Assembly: GCF_032854445.1 (NCBI RefSeq)
Contig: NC_088301.1
Location: forward strand, 39,357,187-39,421,186
DNA length: 64,000 nucleotides
Source of the DNA: Liolophura sinensis
Taxonomy: Eukaryota; Mollusca; Polyplacophora; Chitonida; Chitonidae
Direction of reading: 5' to 3'
Shown: piece after piece, positions 24,044 to 36,724 of the stretch
How positions within the stretch are numbered: position 1 is the stretch's first letter
Layout of the letters: each line of letters begins with the position of its first letter
The notes under the pieces: model-generated
Told to the model about the DNA's origin: nothing
Seen by the model: the letters and a program-made list of their open reading frames with translations, nothing else
Database searches by the model: none
Position numbers and translations under genes: made by a program

Positions 24044-24049
24044 AATAAA
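24044..24049 (+). terminator. Poly(A) signal of MMACHC
   Basis: First AATAAA after the MMACHC stop codon, 261 nt downstream. It sits in an AT-rich 3' UTR with ACATGTAC repeats. Confidence 0.6.
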
Positions 24050-24436
24050 ATTTAAAAGTATGGTGATAAAATTTCATAAAATGAGCATGTTTTACACTAA
24101 CTCTGTATAAGATTTGCTCTCCCACAGAGAGAATCTGCTCTGAGCAATTGGTTTAGAAATTTTGTTCTTTAATTGTTTGTACTCTTGGGTCTATGTTTTT
24201 TAGGTGCTTACATCATTTCCACTTTAATATTTGACAAAATATTAAAATTGAGAGAATCTCTTGTTCCAAATAACTGTTACAAATACACTGTATGTCCAGA
24301 TGAGTACTTAAGTACTTTTAGTTGTTCTCTGCATTAATTGCATGATAGTTTCATTGTGAATTGTTTTACAATCCGGTGCCCCAAAACTGTGATATTATGT
24401 ATATCTACTTGGTCTATATCTACTGTATATCTACTA

Positions 24437-25345
24437 ATCAATTTATCATTGCACCTGTGTAGAGCACTAATCAGTTTGTCATTGTACTTGTATAGAACAC
24501 TAATCAGTTTGTCATTGCACCTGTGTGGAGCACTAATCAATTTGTCATTGCACCTGTGTGGAGCACTGATCAGTTCGTCATTGCATATGTGTGGAGCACT
24601 AATCAGTTTTCCATTGTATCTGTGCAAAACACTTATCAGTTTGTCATTGTATCTGTTGGGAGCACTAATGAATTTGTCATCGTACCTGTATAGAGCACCA
24701 ATAAATTTGTCATTGTATCTGTATGGAGCACTAATCAGCTTGTGATTGTACCTGTATGGAGCACTAATCAATTTGTCATTGTACCTGTATGGAGCGCTTA
24801 TCACTTTGTCATTTTATCTGCATGGAGCACTAATCAGTGTGCAATTGTATCTGTATGGAGCACTAATCAGTGTGTCATTGTATCTGTATGGAGCACTGAT
24901 CAGTGTGTCATTGTACTTGTATTGAGCACTAATGAATTTGACATTGTACCTGTATGGAGCACTAATCAGTGTGTCATTGTATCTGTATGGAGCACTAATC
25001 ATTGTGTCATTGTATCTGTATGGAGCACTAATGAGTTTGTCATTTTACCTGTACAGAGCACCAATCAATTTGTCATTGTACCTGCATGAAGTTCTAACCA
25101 GTATGTCATTGTATCTGTATGGAACACTAATGAATTTGTGTACCAGCATGGAGCACTAATCAATATGTCATTGTAAATTTTTGGAGCACTAATAAATATG
25201 TCATTGTACATGTACCTATACATAGCTGCAATAAATTTGTCATTGTACCTGTTTAGAGCACTAATCAATTTGTCATTGTACCTGTATAGAGCACTAATCA
25301 GTTTGTCATTGTACATGTATCTGTATTGAGCACTAATCATTTTGC
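24437..25345. repeat. 33-bp minisatellite, about 27 copies
   Basis: The unit is close to AGTTTGTCATTGTACCTG followed by TATGGAGCACTAATC. Most copies are exactly 33 bp; a few carry 6-bp insertions (for example ACATGT near 25209 and 25313) or small losses. Because 33 = 3 x 11, frames stay open for up to 156 codons on both strands, with an 11-residue period such as ISAPYRYNDKL on the - strand. Nothing suggests translation: no signal peptide, no outside domain and no splice pattern. It starts about 390 bp after the MMACHC poly(A) signal. Confidence 0.95.
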
Positions 25346-28290
25346 CATAGTTTCTCTGCATCTGTTTCAGTTTGCATTTTGACCTTTTTACTTGGAGACC
25401 TGTTCTTTGCTCAATGTGCATTTGTTTGTGGAATTGAATCATAAATTGCTTTCCTGCAGCATAGTTAAGTATAATTTGGTGTGTAATATTCCAGTCACAT
25501 TTGTTTTACCTGCTTCAGGATTTTATGAACAGATGAATGAAGTCTCCTTGTCTTAGCACTATTTATGTAATCAGCTGGTTCATTTAAGTTTATCTTTTTG
25601 ATATATTATTGATACACGTTGAACTAGAATTTTGTAATGGAATAATTACACTTTTACAACCATTAGTTTGTGACCTATTCAGTAAATTAGGTTGAATCTT
25701 AATGTTGCTGACATGGTAACATCCCTACTTAAGTTTGGTACACTTGGAGAGTGGCTATGACATTAGTTGATGTGGCTTGATATGCTACCTCGATTGAAAA
25801 ATATGACAGAACTACATCCAATACATCACCTGTTATTTCAGGATGTTTTTCTCCAATAGCTCTGCAGTACGAACTGTAGTAGAGGAAGGTGATTAGTTCA
25901 TGAAAAAGCAGTTAAATTTGTAATTCACATATAATTTCACAACTTTATATAGAAGAGTGCTTAGTTGAATGGGGAAAATATTTATGAAATATTGGGTGAT
26001 TTATGGTAAATAAATAAAAAGTGAATATGACTGAATGAAGTTCTTTTTAATTATTACTCATTTATATGTTTATTGCTTAAAGGAATTCTCAAAGTGAATC
26101 ACCGCATAGGTGAAAGACATGTGGTTTAACAAACATCAGACTGCGCAAATGGGCATCCGGCTATAGTCGACCGCTTTTTGTCACCAAGGCAGACCTTCAC
26201 ACAGAGAAAGCAGGTGAATGAATCTACAAATTCCCTGTCGAAGGATGGATATGAACTAATACCTCACAGGGAATGCAAGGCAAGTGTGTCTAACCACTAA
26301 ACCACAGCCCTCTCTCCTTTCAGTGTTAAGGCAATCATGCAGCCTAGATGTGCCTGAAATATTTGTTAATCCCTGGACAATAAAATCTCACTCCACAGAT
26401 CATCAACGATAGCCACTGAACATTTAGTATCCTTGTCTCATTGAGATATTAAGTTCGTCCACAACAGTGTTTGCATTTAACTTTTTGCTGTTGCTTTGTG
26501 TTAAATATGTGATCTAAATACTGCACACATATGCTCCAACATTTATGTTGGTAGAAAAAAAATTAACGATTTGGTAATGTAATATTTAAGGACCGATGGT
26601 TTAACGCATAAGACGTTTAAACTTTTGAATGAAGATAAATCGAATGGTGCTTTCTATGCAATGTAGCCATTGGTTCCAATTTAAGATATGTTTCAGCAAA
26701 CTAACGTATTAATTTATGCTGTTTCAGCTTATTGTTGTGAAATAAAATGGTGACTGATTTGATTCCTATTCGAGTTCGTTAATCTTTTGTACTGATATAT
26801 GTATAGTAGAAAATCAGTGCCAAATAGTCACTTAAGTTAGCTTGTTTAAGAGGAGGACTAAAACACTGTAATGTCTGATTTATCGCCATTTTCAGAATAG
26901 TCAAATACGTTTAAAAACGAACATCTTGAACATAAACAGCTCCTCCGTTTCATCAACACGATCGTTTCAATTCCGTTGTGATTGCACCGATCGTTTGCTA
27001 GCTGGTTGATGTAGACCAAGATGTAGTTATTGAATTTATCGCGAGAAGTAAATCGGAAAGGTTAACTGTAGGGGCAGCTTAAAACAGAGCATGAAGGTCA
27101 AGTTTCAGAGGTTCAAGTAATAAGAGCCGAATTTGTCAACAAAATAATTTTTGTGATAAAACTTGTTACATTTCCATTCAAAAAGAACAAAGACCGTTCA
27201 AAATCACTATATTGATTACTTAAAGCCATGCATAAAAATATTTCCATTTATTTATTTATTTATTATTATTATTTTTTTTTTTGTGAAGCGAGTTTAAGAC
27301 TTTCAACATTTGAATTCTAACCTGGGCTTTGTGGACCACACTACCAGTGTCTAGGAATTCACGACACTGAATGTCGAAATACATGTAGCTCTTCACCCAT
27401 ATGTGAACGACTGCCGAAATACAGTATATACAAATATACTTTCCTTCTGGTGAAGATCAGGAAATAAAGGCGAGTTGCTAAACACCGTCGTTATTGCCTA
27501 TAAAGCACATAGTAGAACTCAAACAGTTGAATGCCTTTAACACACTTCAAAAAATCTAAAAAGATAAATGCAAGTATTTATTTTATTTCCTCGTTAATTT
27601 CAATGTTTGTGTATAAAAATGTTTGCTGAGTTTATAGCGCAAGCGTCATATAGCCAGCCGACCTTCAGACGAATTCCTTCGTTGTTTGCGTTGGTGGCGC
27701 AACATAGTTGCAGATCTTTAGAAACACGTTCATTTATAAAGTTAGAGATAATTCTACTTGAATAGTATTTAAAAGGCACCATGTCACTGTCCCTCAGTCT
27801 AGTGAAGTCAACAAAGTTCGCTCATGGGACAACAGCGTGTTTTTCAAGATACTCCTACAACAGTGTTATACTATACATAGCCGTGGGGCTTCTATGTCTT
27901 TAACATGTGTTGCCATGGACGTTACGGTCAACACAGCCTACGATTGCTTTGTTCAAGCGGTCCCTGTGAACTACAGATTTTCGTTGTGTTATGGATTCAG
28001 GTCTTTAAAGGAAGAGTGTATCTTTTGTGCATATATCTGAAGTAACCTGTATGCATCAACGAAAGGCCTGGTTGAGAACTATTTTAGTTATACTGTGCCA
28101 GAACAGTCGGGGCGTACCTTCTTATGGGCATGGTCCTAGTAGAATCAGACAGAATACAGAACGTGGGTATTTGAATTGATGGTCAGTGTGTTTGATTGGC
28201 CCGGTATGTACATATTCAGGACAACTGAAAGTAACACATTCAAGTGGACTGAAGTAATTTTGTCTTGGTGAGGTGAGAACTGTGTCGCTT
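25346..28290. other. No gene seen
   Basis: AT-rich intergenic sequence with short chance ORFs. It holds one SINE remnant (26180-26315) and a T-rich/TTTA microsatellite near 27245-27285. Confidence 0.4.
26180..26315 (-). mobile_element. tRNA-headed SINE remnant
   Basis: On the - strand it reads AGGGCTGTGGTTTAGTGGTT (A-box region), then AGACACACTTGCCTTGCATT, then a degraded B-box region and body. Confidence 0.45.
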
Positions 28291-28297
28291 GTTCCCT

Positions 28298-28418
28298 CAT
28301 TTATTTATTTCATTGGAGTTTTACGCCGTACTCAAGAATCTTTCACTTATGCGGCGGGCGTCAGCACTGTGATTTGATGAAACCCCACAGAGCCAGGGGG
28401 AAACCCGAGACGAGAAGG
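28298..28418 (-). mobile_element. SINE family A, minus orientation
   Basis: ATTTATTTCATTGGAGTTTT then ACGCCGTACTCAAGAATCTT is the inverted family tail, followed by the inverted GCCGCC/CAGCACTG and GGGTTTCCCCCTGG body. Confidence 0.8.
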
Positions 28419-28435
28419 TCGATGGCCTACGCCGG

Positions 28436-28546
28436 GTAGTCCGGTTTCCTTCACCCACAGAACTGTCCGCTACAGTATAAGTGAAAAATTCTTGAGTGTG
28501 GCGTTATGCAACAAAGAATTTATTAAAATAAATAAATTTAGAATTA
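28436..28546 (+). mobile_element. SINE family A, plus orientation, 3' half
   Basis: GGTTTCCTTCACCCACAGAA, AAGTGAAAAATTCTTGAGTG and GGCGTTATGCAAC, then an AAATAAATAAAT tail. It lies directly beside the inverted copy at 28298-28418. Confidence 0.75.
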
Positions 28547-28974
28547 CGGAATAGTAACAGATTGTGTGTCATAATTAAGAAATCTGTGCCCTTGAATGCT
28601 TTATAGAAACTTCGCTGATATGCTTACCTGTGATTGATTGTCGGTGTGATTGGTTTGTGTATGGTCTCTGTAGCTTGCACAATTAAGCTGGATAGCTGTT
28701 TCCAGTGCGCATGATCGAGATTTCATCGCTGCATTTTATTGCACTCGTTGTGACATGTGAGACATGTGAGGTTCGAGGACAGTTTCAAGTCGAAAATTTG
28801 GGAAAGTACATTTTAAGAAATTAGATTGGTGTTGAATTATTGGCTGCCACCTGAGACTTTCATGTTGTACCATAGGCCTAAGTGATCAAGTGCTTTTGTT
28901 ACACGCTAAGCACATGCCTACTAAAACAACACTCCATTAACATCTCTGATAACGTAAGAAGTTTTGGAACAGTA

Positions 28975-29180
28975 TCTTGCCATTGCGCCCAGCATAATAG
29001 GAATAGGCAAAGTACTGGTAGGTTCGGTGTCTGTAGAATATGACTGGGTGGGGCGTAGGGCCTGGGTTCTTCGGCAGGGGTTTATAGTGAGGGAGTAATA
29101 TGAATCTCAGCATTGGGAATGGAACTGGCCTGCTATGCAAGGGGGAACTGTCGTGACATGGCCAAAATAGGGGCCTACTG
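28975..29180 (+). mobile_element. SINE family B remnant
   Basis: Shares ATGACTGGGTGGGGCG and TTCTTCGGCAGGGG with the family B body. The head is not recognisable. Confidence 0.4.
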
Positions 29181-29239
29181 TTGAAAGCCAAGCTAGATAC
29201 CAACAAACTTTTCAAGACTTGTTTGGTTTTGAACAATTA

Positions 29240-32200
29240 TTGTGTGTCCAGATACTCCTGGTTTTGTGTGGTTTGCGTTTAATGCAAATGTAGCGAAATG
29301 CACGTAACACTTTCGGATTCTACTTCTAGCTGGTGTAGATATTTCCTTATTTAACGTTTATTCCGCGCTCAGGAACGTTTTCACGTATGTAACACACAAA
29401 TTTACTGACAGACTGATCTACTTTTACCAAAATTCTATTTGAAAAAAAGAAGAACTCAGTAATGCAATGAAGAGATCATATAGAACACATCTTAACTACT
29501 AAAAGATAATGTATACATGTACTAGATTTGATCAAAATTCGAGTAAGACCGAAAGCTGACACTAATCAAATGATGAACGCATGGGTAGAAGCGGAATTAA
29601 GGGGTTCACTGTATAAATCCAATAAAAGCATGACACAAATCATGCCACCCTAATATTTACTGACAACAAAGATATAGTAACATGCTAAAGAAATCCCACT
29701 GGGACTTGAGGCTATTTTCCACGTCCTGTTCATAGTGGATGGACGTCGCTTTACAAACAGATCGCTTTCATGAGGACTACCTGATAGATTCAATGTCACG
29801 TTAAACTCGATAACGTGGCTATTTATCCTGAGGCATAGATTTTCTGCTTATTTGAAATTCCAGAGGCGTTGTTTACTTCCAGGAATTACTCGACTTTGAT
29901 CGCGACAAACCAGTATGGTATGCTGTTACAATCTTGAGGGCTTAGTGGGTGAGAACATGCGCATGACATCCCTTGACGTTTCAATGGATACTTTTGAGAC
30001 CTGTCAGAGGTATATCTGTGCAGACGAAGACAAAACATTTCCAGCTTTAAACACATGCTGCTTCAGCGTATCCTTTCGGTCGAGCTCTCCATAAGTCCCA
30101 GGAAGAGTTTCGTCCATGCATGCAGAAAAGAACATACAGTAATTCCATGTTGTCTATATGTTTTCATCTTGTATAGAAATTTACTCGTGCGGTTCAAAAC
30201 GGCTTTCAAGTACACTGGATATTACGGTTTGTTTATGATTTTAATACATTTTAAGTTAATATTTATCCCCATTTTGTTTACGGCTTGGAAAGATTTTACT
30301 ACCCCTGACATCAGTAACTCCTACGTAGGTACCGGAATGTACAGATAAACCCGGTTATTCAAAACTAGGCTGATATGATATTTAACCACAAAGGACAGGC
30401 ATAATTACTCTCTACCTTATGACCTTACATATTGCATAAAGAGTATTATTTGATGTAATTGCCTGTATTTTCCGAGCGTTTGTTCTCCGAAAAATGAAAG
30501 TAAATTCTCTTGCATTCTCCCTAGTTAATCAATGGTAGCCATGTACCCTTTTTGTTGCTTTATTGACATACAATACTCACGCAATAATATTTCATGTGTT
30601 TAAATTATGTTTGGATAATAGTGCAGAAACTACACATAAAAAATCAACGAGATGGACATTGCAATCTGTCAAGCTATACTATAGCATGGAACCGATTATA
30701 GCTCGATCCCACGGCTCTGGAATCCATCCAAATAAGCCATAAGTTTTACATCGGGAAGGCAAGTAGTTAACTTCTCCACTGCACTTCTGGGCAAAATACT
30801 TACAAAAGATGCATGTACCCCTATATATACGCGTATATTTATCCCACACATATTGATTTAACTGCTTAGATGAGAAATTGAAGGCACCACTCGGATTTTC
30901 AGTGGTTATAATGCTGTTTATTGTTTGGTGTTCGTCGCTTGTAATATACAGTTCGCAGCGTAACGTCGACGTAAGCTAGGGAAGTTTATAATAGTAAAAA
31001 AATTCAATATTAAGTTAATTCGTGCACAATTTGAACACAATTCTCCAAAGCATAGAATATCAACTATGTGCCGATGTCGTTTATTGTTTACTTTCCAGAT
31101 TTGTGGAATAATGCATTGCTCATATATCAGTTGTTTTATTTTAGAACGATGTTTGAGTGCATTTTATGATATGGTTTTACATGTAAGAACAAGACGTCAA
31201 TACTGAAGGAAATCATTCCACAAACGGTACCTGGAATCAAGACTTACATGCAATGACTCATTTCGAAGTAATACATTCATTCACTACACCAAAACGTACT
31301 TCAAGGATTACATAACGGCTTTTCCCTATTAGCTCTTCACAAAGAAGGATCGTCCAACCATTTTGTCTATATTTTGCGACGCAAAACGCATCCGTGCATC
31401 TTTTTTTAACATGTTACAGGCAGATGGTAACTGCCGGTGTTTAGACAGTGTATATAACAGTCATGTGTATAAAGTCATAGAGAATAAAACATTTGAAAGC
31501 ACTGACCCTTCACGCCCTCTGTTTTATCCATTGGCATCTCTGCAATTGTGTTTGAAGTATATTAAAGATACATATCGGTTCATTTCAGGAAGCCGGCCCA
31601 GATCCATCGGCTTGAATCGTAGAAACCGTGTTCTTTTCCTCGTTTCATATATGCAGTGACGATCATGTTAAAAAGGCGTCACATGCACTGCCCAGGGAAA
31701 GCAACTAAACCTTAACAGTAAAGCAAAGAGCTTTCAGATTATAAACTAGTCAGCAAGCGCAACAACTCATGGAAAGACGGGCTGTAGTGATTAAACGCCA
31801 TTCTTTAATTAAAACATCCCTGTACAAGCATAGTAAATTCTTCGGTAAATATGGAAGGACATGCAAACATCTGCCCGCGTTACTGGCTTTCGTTAAGCCA
31901 TGGCGGTTTGGACACATTTGTGGTTCGCGGTTAAACTGTACTTGCATATATAGGTTGGGAGCAAATTACGGATCTACAGGAACTTCACTTATAGGACGAC
32001 CTTTGTAAGCGGTCGTTCGTTCGTTGTCAGCAAGGTCTTGAAAATAGTGGAGCTTATAGAGAATCTTCAAAATTACGCATCCGAGACCGGGATCGAACCA
32101 AAAGCTCGTGTGTTGGCAAATGGAATGACTAAGAAGGCTAAATACCAGTGACCCCTTACCTTGATTGGGTTACCAATTAGCGGAAAACAAGCACAAAGCT

Positions 32201-33440
32201 GAAACTAGCCGCTCTTAATTGTATATTATCAAACATTACAGATCTTCGTACAAGCTGATATAAAGGACTCAGATTTCTCATCTATACGTGTACTGAATGA
32301 ACGGCATATATGAAATGAATATACGATAATAAACAATCTTTGTTATTGTATTATTTTGTAAGAAAATTAATGCGAGCCCAGGGGGCAGATCTTTCCGGGG
32401 ACTGATTCATTTGTGCAGATCTTCTCAAATATCGTGCATGCAGAATGAATCAACGATGCTTGAGGAATTACATTTTCCTTTGACGATAGAAAGACATCTG
32501 CTTTTGAGACCCATCTAAACTTTATAAGACTAAATGCTGTGTCCACATCAAACCAATAAACACCAGTGATAGTGGATTTATAAGATTTTAAGCAGTCCGG
32601 CCAGATGAAACAGAGGGCAAACAGAATCCATTAATTTAATTTCATCTGTGGCCTCAACATGTCGTGATGTGCTCACTTAGCATTAATATCTCGGATTTAT
32701 TATTTTGCAGAAGGCCTCTCGTTGACCTCACTATCTTAATAATGGCGATTTCCGTTAGGCCATTATCACACACTATGTCCATTTTCTCGTCCAAAGCGTT
32801 TTCGGAGTAGGCTAAAATTAGAGTACAGGCTGACAGATTGATGGTGGTCTTCAGAAACACAAATTTAAATCAATGATAGCTTTGAAGCCTTGCCAACAGA
32901 CTGTAAGTACAGGTATGTAGGGATTGGGGCAAAGGAATGCTAACAGGCCCTTATATTTATACGAGAGTCAGCTACAATCAAATCTTGGACAAGCAGAGTT
33001 ATACATCAACATCACGATGGAAAGTACGCAGAGCATTTCGAAAATTTACTTTGTTTCTTAGCCTCGAGGGAGTGTGTTAAAGATGACGATTTTTATATTC
33101 TGTTTGGATCGAATGTTATATTTACTTTACCAAATAAGCCGTGTTTGATTCTCTGCCAGGAAACAGTATGAAATTATTGCCTGCAATAGCCTTAAGGTTA
33201 TCTTACGAGCAGAGCGGATGTTCAGTGGAAACCATATCTATCTTGATTAATGTTCGGAGACAACATAATGAACAATTGAGTAAGTTAGTGTTTTTGGTCA
33301 AAGTCTTAACATCGAATAAAGGAGCCTTATTGAAGACGTCAGGTGTGGCCACTCAATTGTAACACGAATAACATTTTGTCAATTAAAACTTGACGAAGTA
33401 TATTCTTTTGGATCAGTAAATTCACCACATCACTTATTAG
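29240..33440. other. No supported gene; tRNA-like remnant at 32080-32165
   Basis: ORFs of about 60-98 codons on both strands (for example 30055-30348 and 31363-31659) show no domain, no splice context and no repeat. Near 32085 the - strand has GGTTCGATCCCGG, a perfect B box, but no paired cloverleaf; this is most likely a SINE remnant. Confidence 0.4.
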
Positions 33441-33447
33441 CAATAAT

Positions 33448-33948
33448 TCAATCGTTCAGAACTGGATTATTCAGGGTAATGCCCATAGAAAGCAAACTGT
33501 TATAAGAATCACACAACAGCAGTGTTAAGGAAATATAAAACCGACAACTAGCGTTTATTGCGTCCATTACTAACGGTGTAAGATATGATTTACAAGATTT
33601 AAGTGTGTATTGAAGCCACCACTGAACGTCTGTTATTTGCACTCGGTTGTTACGTGCGGGTTGTGAGGAGCAGAGCACCTGCTGACGCAGACCGTCGTAA
33701 TAGCCCATTATTCTGACGCACGCGGTCACATTGACACATAGTTTTCGACTTGTGCAATTTATTTGCGACAGTATGTTGTAGGTTAATTGAGAGCGAATAC
33801 TGTCTTTATGCTTATCAAACAGCTGTTGTATGACCGGTAATTCGGTATACCAGACAAACACAACAGAAAATACAGACAACGGGATTATCTTGAATTTTAT
33901 TTCCGTTCCTGGGGATACTTTACTGATTAGATAGTTGGACATATTCAT
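33448..33948 (-). CDS. Orphan ORF, 166 aa, cysteine-containing, possibly secreted or signal-anchored
   Basis: The longest open frame in the window that is neither repeat nor part of a recognised gene. A good acceptor-like TTCTATTTCTAG lies just upstream (near 33966), and the frame can be extended to it in phase 1, so this could be a terminal exon. The N-terminal part contains a hydrophobic run (IIPLSVFSVVFVWY, about residues 22-35) preceded by a basic stretch. The rest has seven cysteines, including a CTSRKLCVNVTAC cluster and three potential N-glycosylation sites (NCT, NVT, NAS). This fits an extracellular or luminal protein but matches no family I know. No canonical poly(A) signal follows closely. 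Confidence 0.4.
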   Translation of the reverse strand: MNMSNYLISKVSPGTEIKFKIIPLSVFSVVFVWYTELPVIQQLFDKHKDSIRSQLTYNILSQINCTSRKLCVNVTACVRIMGYYDGLRQQVLCSSQPARNNRVQITDVQWWLQYTLKSCKSYLTPLVMDAINASCRFYISLTLLLCDSYNSLLSMGITLNNPVLND

Positions 33949-34216
33949 TCCATCGCGAACTAGAAATAGAACACACGAGGTTTTAAATGGATTGGTTCAT
34001 CGGAGTGAAACCCATGGGTCCGATGATAATACATACACTACATGTATAGATAGATTCAAGTAGATGCTTTGAAAAATAATTTCCACCACTATCACATAAG
34101 TGTTGAATGGACACAGGCGACTACCCGTGAGTCGTAAAGTGAATACCTATGTTTCCATGTAAATCTACACCAGACCAAGTGAATACCCGTATTGTATGCC
34201 AAAAAATACATAGTAC

Positions 34217-34303
34217 ATTTTCCTCTCACCATAATTCTGACTGCCATCCTATACGTAATATATTCTAGAATGCGGCGTAAAACACCAAAGGAAATAAATA
34301 ACT
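34217..34303 (+). mobile_element. SINE family A, 3' fragment
   Basis: TTTTCCTCTCACCATAATTC, ATATTCTAGAATGCGGCG, TAAAACACC and an AAATAAATAA tail. Confidence 0.65.
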
Positions 34304-34552
34304 CATACGATATATAACCTCAGGTCAAAACGATGCTTTACACAGAAGTATGTCTCCTAGTTGTATGGCACTTTTGCCGACTGCTTCTCTTTGCATGAAT
34401 CCCTTCAAATTTCTTACTTTATACATTCCCAATTCATTGTGTTGAACGTTCCACTTGAACTGGTCTTGCGATTAGTGACAACTTCTGGATAGCAGCTGGT
34501 ATACGAATGTCATTTGACGCCTAGATTCAAGGCCACAACTTCAAATTAACGC

Positions 34553-34822
34553 CGGGGCCTCCGTGGCTCAGTCGGTTAGCGCGCTAGAGCAGCGTAATGA
34601 CCCAGAAGCCTCTCACCAATGCGGTCGCTGTGAGTTCAAGACCAGCTCATGATGCCTTCCTCTCCGGCCGTACGTGGGAAGGTCTGCCAGCAACATGCGG
34701 ATGGTCGTGGGTTTCCCCAGGGCTCTGCCCGGTTTCCACCCACCATAATGCTGGTCGCCGTCGTATAAGTGAAATATTCTTGAGTACGGCGTAAAACACC
34801 AATCAAAAGAAAAAAAAATCAA
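34553..34822 (+). mobile_element. SINE family A, full-length reference copy
   Basis: The best-preserved copy here. It has a tRNA-like head (CTCCGTGGCTCAGTCGGTTA with A box TGGCTCAGTCGG; B-box-like GAGTTCAAGACC), then CTCTCCGGCC, the CAGCAACATGCGGATGGTCG body, CACCATAATGCTGGTCGCCG, AAGTGAAATATTCTTGAGTA, CGGCGTAAAACACCAATC and an A-rich tail. The frames over it on both strands are not genes. Confidence 0.9.
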
Positions 34823-36030
34823 ATTAACGCTTTACTAAGCGATATACGTGTGTTTTGTATAGGATTCTGGTTCAGGATGGACACCAATGCCCTAATAGTT
34901 CCTTGATGCAAATTTTTGAGCTGTTCCTTCATACTGTTATACGATTCAATTAACAAGACTGCAATTTGGAGTAGCAATAACAAACCGTGAGATGTCATTC
35001 TGGTTAAATATACTAAACACGAAGTACTTTTACTGTTGATGAATTTTTTCCAGACACATTATTCATACTGGTTGAGGAGTGCAGTCCAACTCTAACTCCT
35101 TTAATACACCGTTCTCTCTAAACATCGCAATGTATCTGTGTATGATACGCTCTCTGATCTGTATGCCTTGGAAATCTCGATACATGTCTGAACCATTCAG
35201 AAGCTTACCTTACTCTTTTGCCTTATCTCACAGGCACCGGGCTCGCGTGACCAAGTTGATGTAATGATGGCGCCAAATCTGACTTGATTGTAAGCCCACT
35301 CGAGCATTAACTTTTATGCTTGGAGACTTACATATATACATATATCCTCTCTCCACATACACAATCCAAAGATTAGAACGGATGTTGTTCAGCTGTATAT
35401 CTCTGTTTACATAGTTTATAGAAAAATGTATTTATCTGGAATTAAGGGTTTCACACGGATTTAAAACATATGTGGAAAGTTCTCATATTCCTTGCGACTC
35501 GTGAAAAATCACATAGCAGCTGGTGTATAGTACGAGTATATATGTGGAATGAGACACCTAGGGCAATGGAAAAGAAAGTCTAAGAAAGTTTCCATGTTGT
35601 GTTTCAGTACCTCTGTATGTTTAGAACTTTACATTGAATCTGGCTGAAAAAATGCAATGGCGTCACAGATAATATTCTAATGCGCACGACATCAACGGTT
35701 TACCATTTAAAGATATGACTGTTTATGATTGGCCATTTACATGTCGGAAAGGTATATACTGGATACGATACAGCGATAAAATATAAAAACATCTTCCTAT
35801 CAGTTCGGATATAGAAGGCTGGAAATTTCACAACGTTAGGCTTTTACACCGGCCAAACGTTATACCGATGAAATGTTCAGAAGAAACTAGACATGCCACT
35901 CTGGAGTGCACGCTTTACTGACATGGAATCATAAACGAAAGTCTCAAAGGGTTACAATTCTCTACGCAGAGCAGGGGTATTAGTAGTTTTGTTGAAATAT
36001 AACGGGTAAAATTGAAATATAATGTTATAG

Positions 36031-36724
36031 GATACACAGATATCAATGAAATAAATTGGATTTTGCGGTTAGTTAAATATTAAACTGTTGCATTTTTGAC
36101 CACACATTTATGAGCAAGGGACTGAAAATGGCTGCCTGTGTCACAATGCGTACATGTTGGGCAGGATACTGCAGTAACTTCACAGGGTGAGCTGACAAAG
36201 AAAACCGCATCTAGAGTCATTCCTTGAAGAAACTATTGTGACTTAGCATTATTTTTTCTTAGCAAAGACAGATGTATTACGAAAATATCTTCCCAAAATC
36301 TGAATGAAAGGGTCTGTTATAAATCAGATGGTCCTGCTATGTTCGGTAACTTACCTGAAGTCGATACTGCCAGCTATACCAGTGCAGGACAAGGACGAGC
36401 AGGGTCGCTAAAACGAACATCGCCCGGACCAAGCGCCAAACTAAAAAAAACATCGGCCCTTTGAACATGGAACAGAGCTGATAGTCTTTGGTTGGGTATC
36501 AGGCATTCTTATTTGTATTTTCTCATTGTCACATTGTTTAATACTGATGATAAGGGAGAGCGCCTAGTTTTTGTGACGTCAAAATGGCGTCACCAAATGA
36601 GTGGCTAGGTACTGACGATTGTTTGCTATTTACTTTTTTGATAAGCTATGTACAATTTTTGAAATACTTTTAGATCATTCCTGGAATACTACTTTATTAC
36701 TTAATTCAGTTATGTTCACTTTAA
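36031..36724. repeat. Segmental duplication, copy 1 (partner 60541-61289)
   Basis: About 690 bp align in direct orientation with 60541-61289, with roughly four of five bases identical and a few indels. The longest near-identical run starts ATTACGAAAATATCTTCCC (36278 and 60788). The segment includes the candidate transmembrane first exon at 36355-36468 and its upstream region, which carries TGACGTCA and AAAATGGCG motifs near 36576-36590. Confidence 0.85.
36355..36468 (-). CDS. First exon of a candidate type II membrane protein (partial)
   Basis: ATG at 36468 opens 38 codons that end exactly at a consensus donor (CAG then GTAAGT; exon end 36355). The product is a short basic cytosolic stub followed by a strong hydrophobic segment (AMFVLATLLVLVLHWY), as in signal-anchored type II proteins such as glycosyltransferases or TNF-like ligands; which of these, if any, cannot be told. 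A possible next acceptor (TTTTCTTTGTCAG at 36189) opens only four codons in phase 0, so the rest of the gene is not established. The upstream side has a CRE-like TGACGTCA and a YY1-like AAAATGGCG. The partner copy at 60.9 kb has lost the frame and the donor. Confidence 0.4.

Noticed and set aside
24334-25442. Repeat proteins of 62-156 codons with an 11-residue period
   Set aside because: They arise because the 33-bp unit is a multiple of three; no start, signal or domain context supports translation. Listed as a minisatellite.
32080-32165. Possible tRNA gene on the - strand with a perfect GGTTCGATCC
   Set aside because: The acceptor, D and anticodon arms do not pair convincingly; more likely a SINE remnant.
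34553-34640. Possible functional tRNA gene (good A and B boxes)
   Set aside because: The sequence does not fold into a full cloverleaf and continues into the SINE body; it is the head of a SINE.
36034-36188. Second exon of the 36.4-kb gene (acceptor TTTTCTTTGTCAG), with open frames in phase 1 or 2
   Set aside because: The first exon ends in phase 0, which meets a stop after three codons. The frame open in both duplicate copies shows no codon-position bias.
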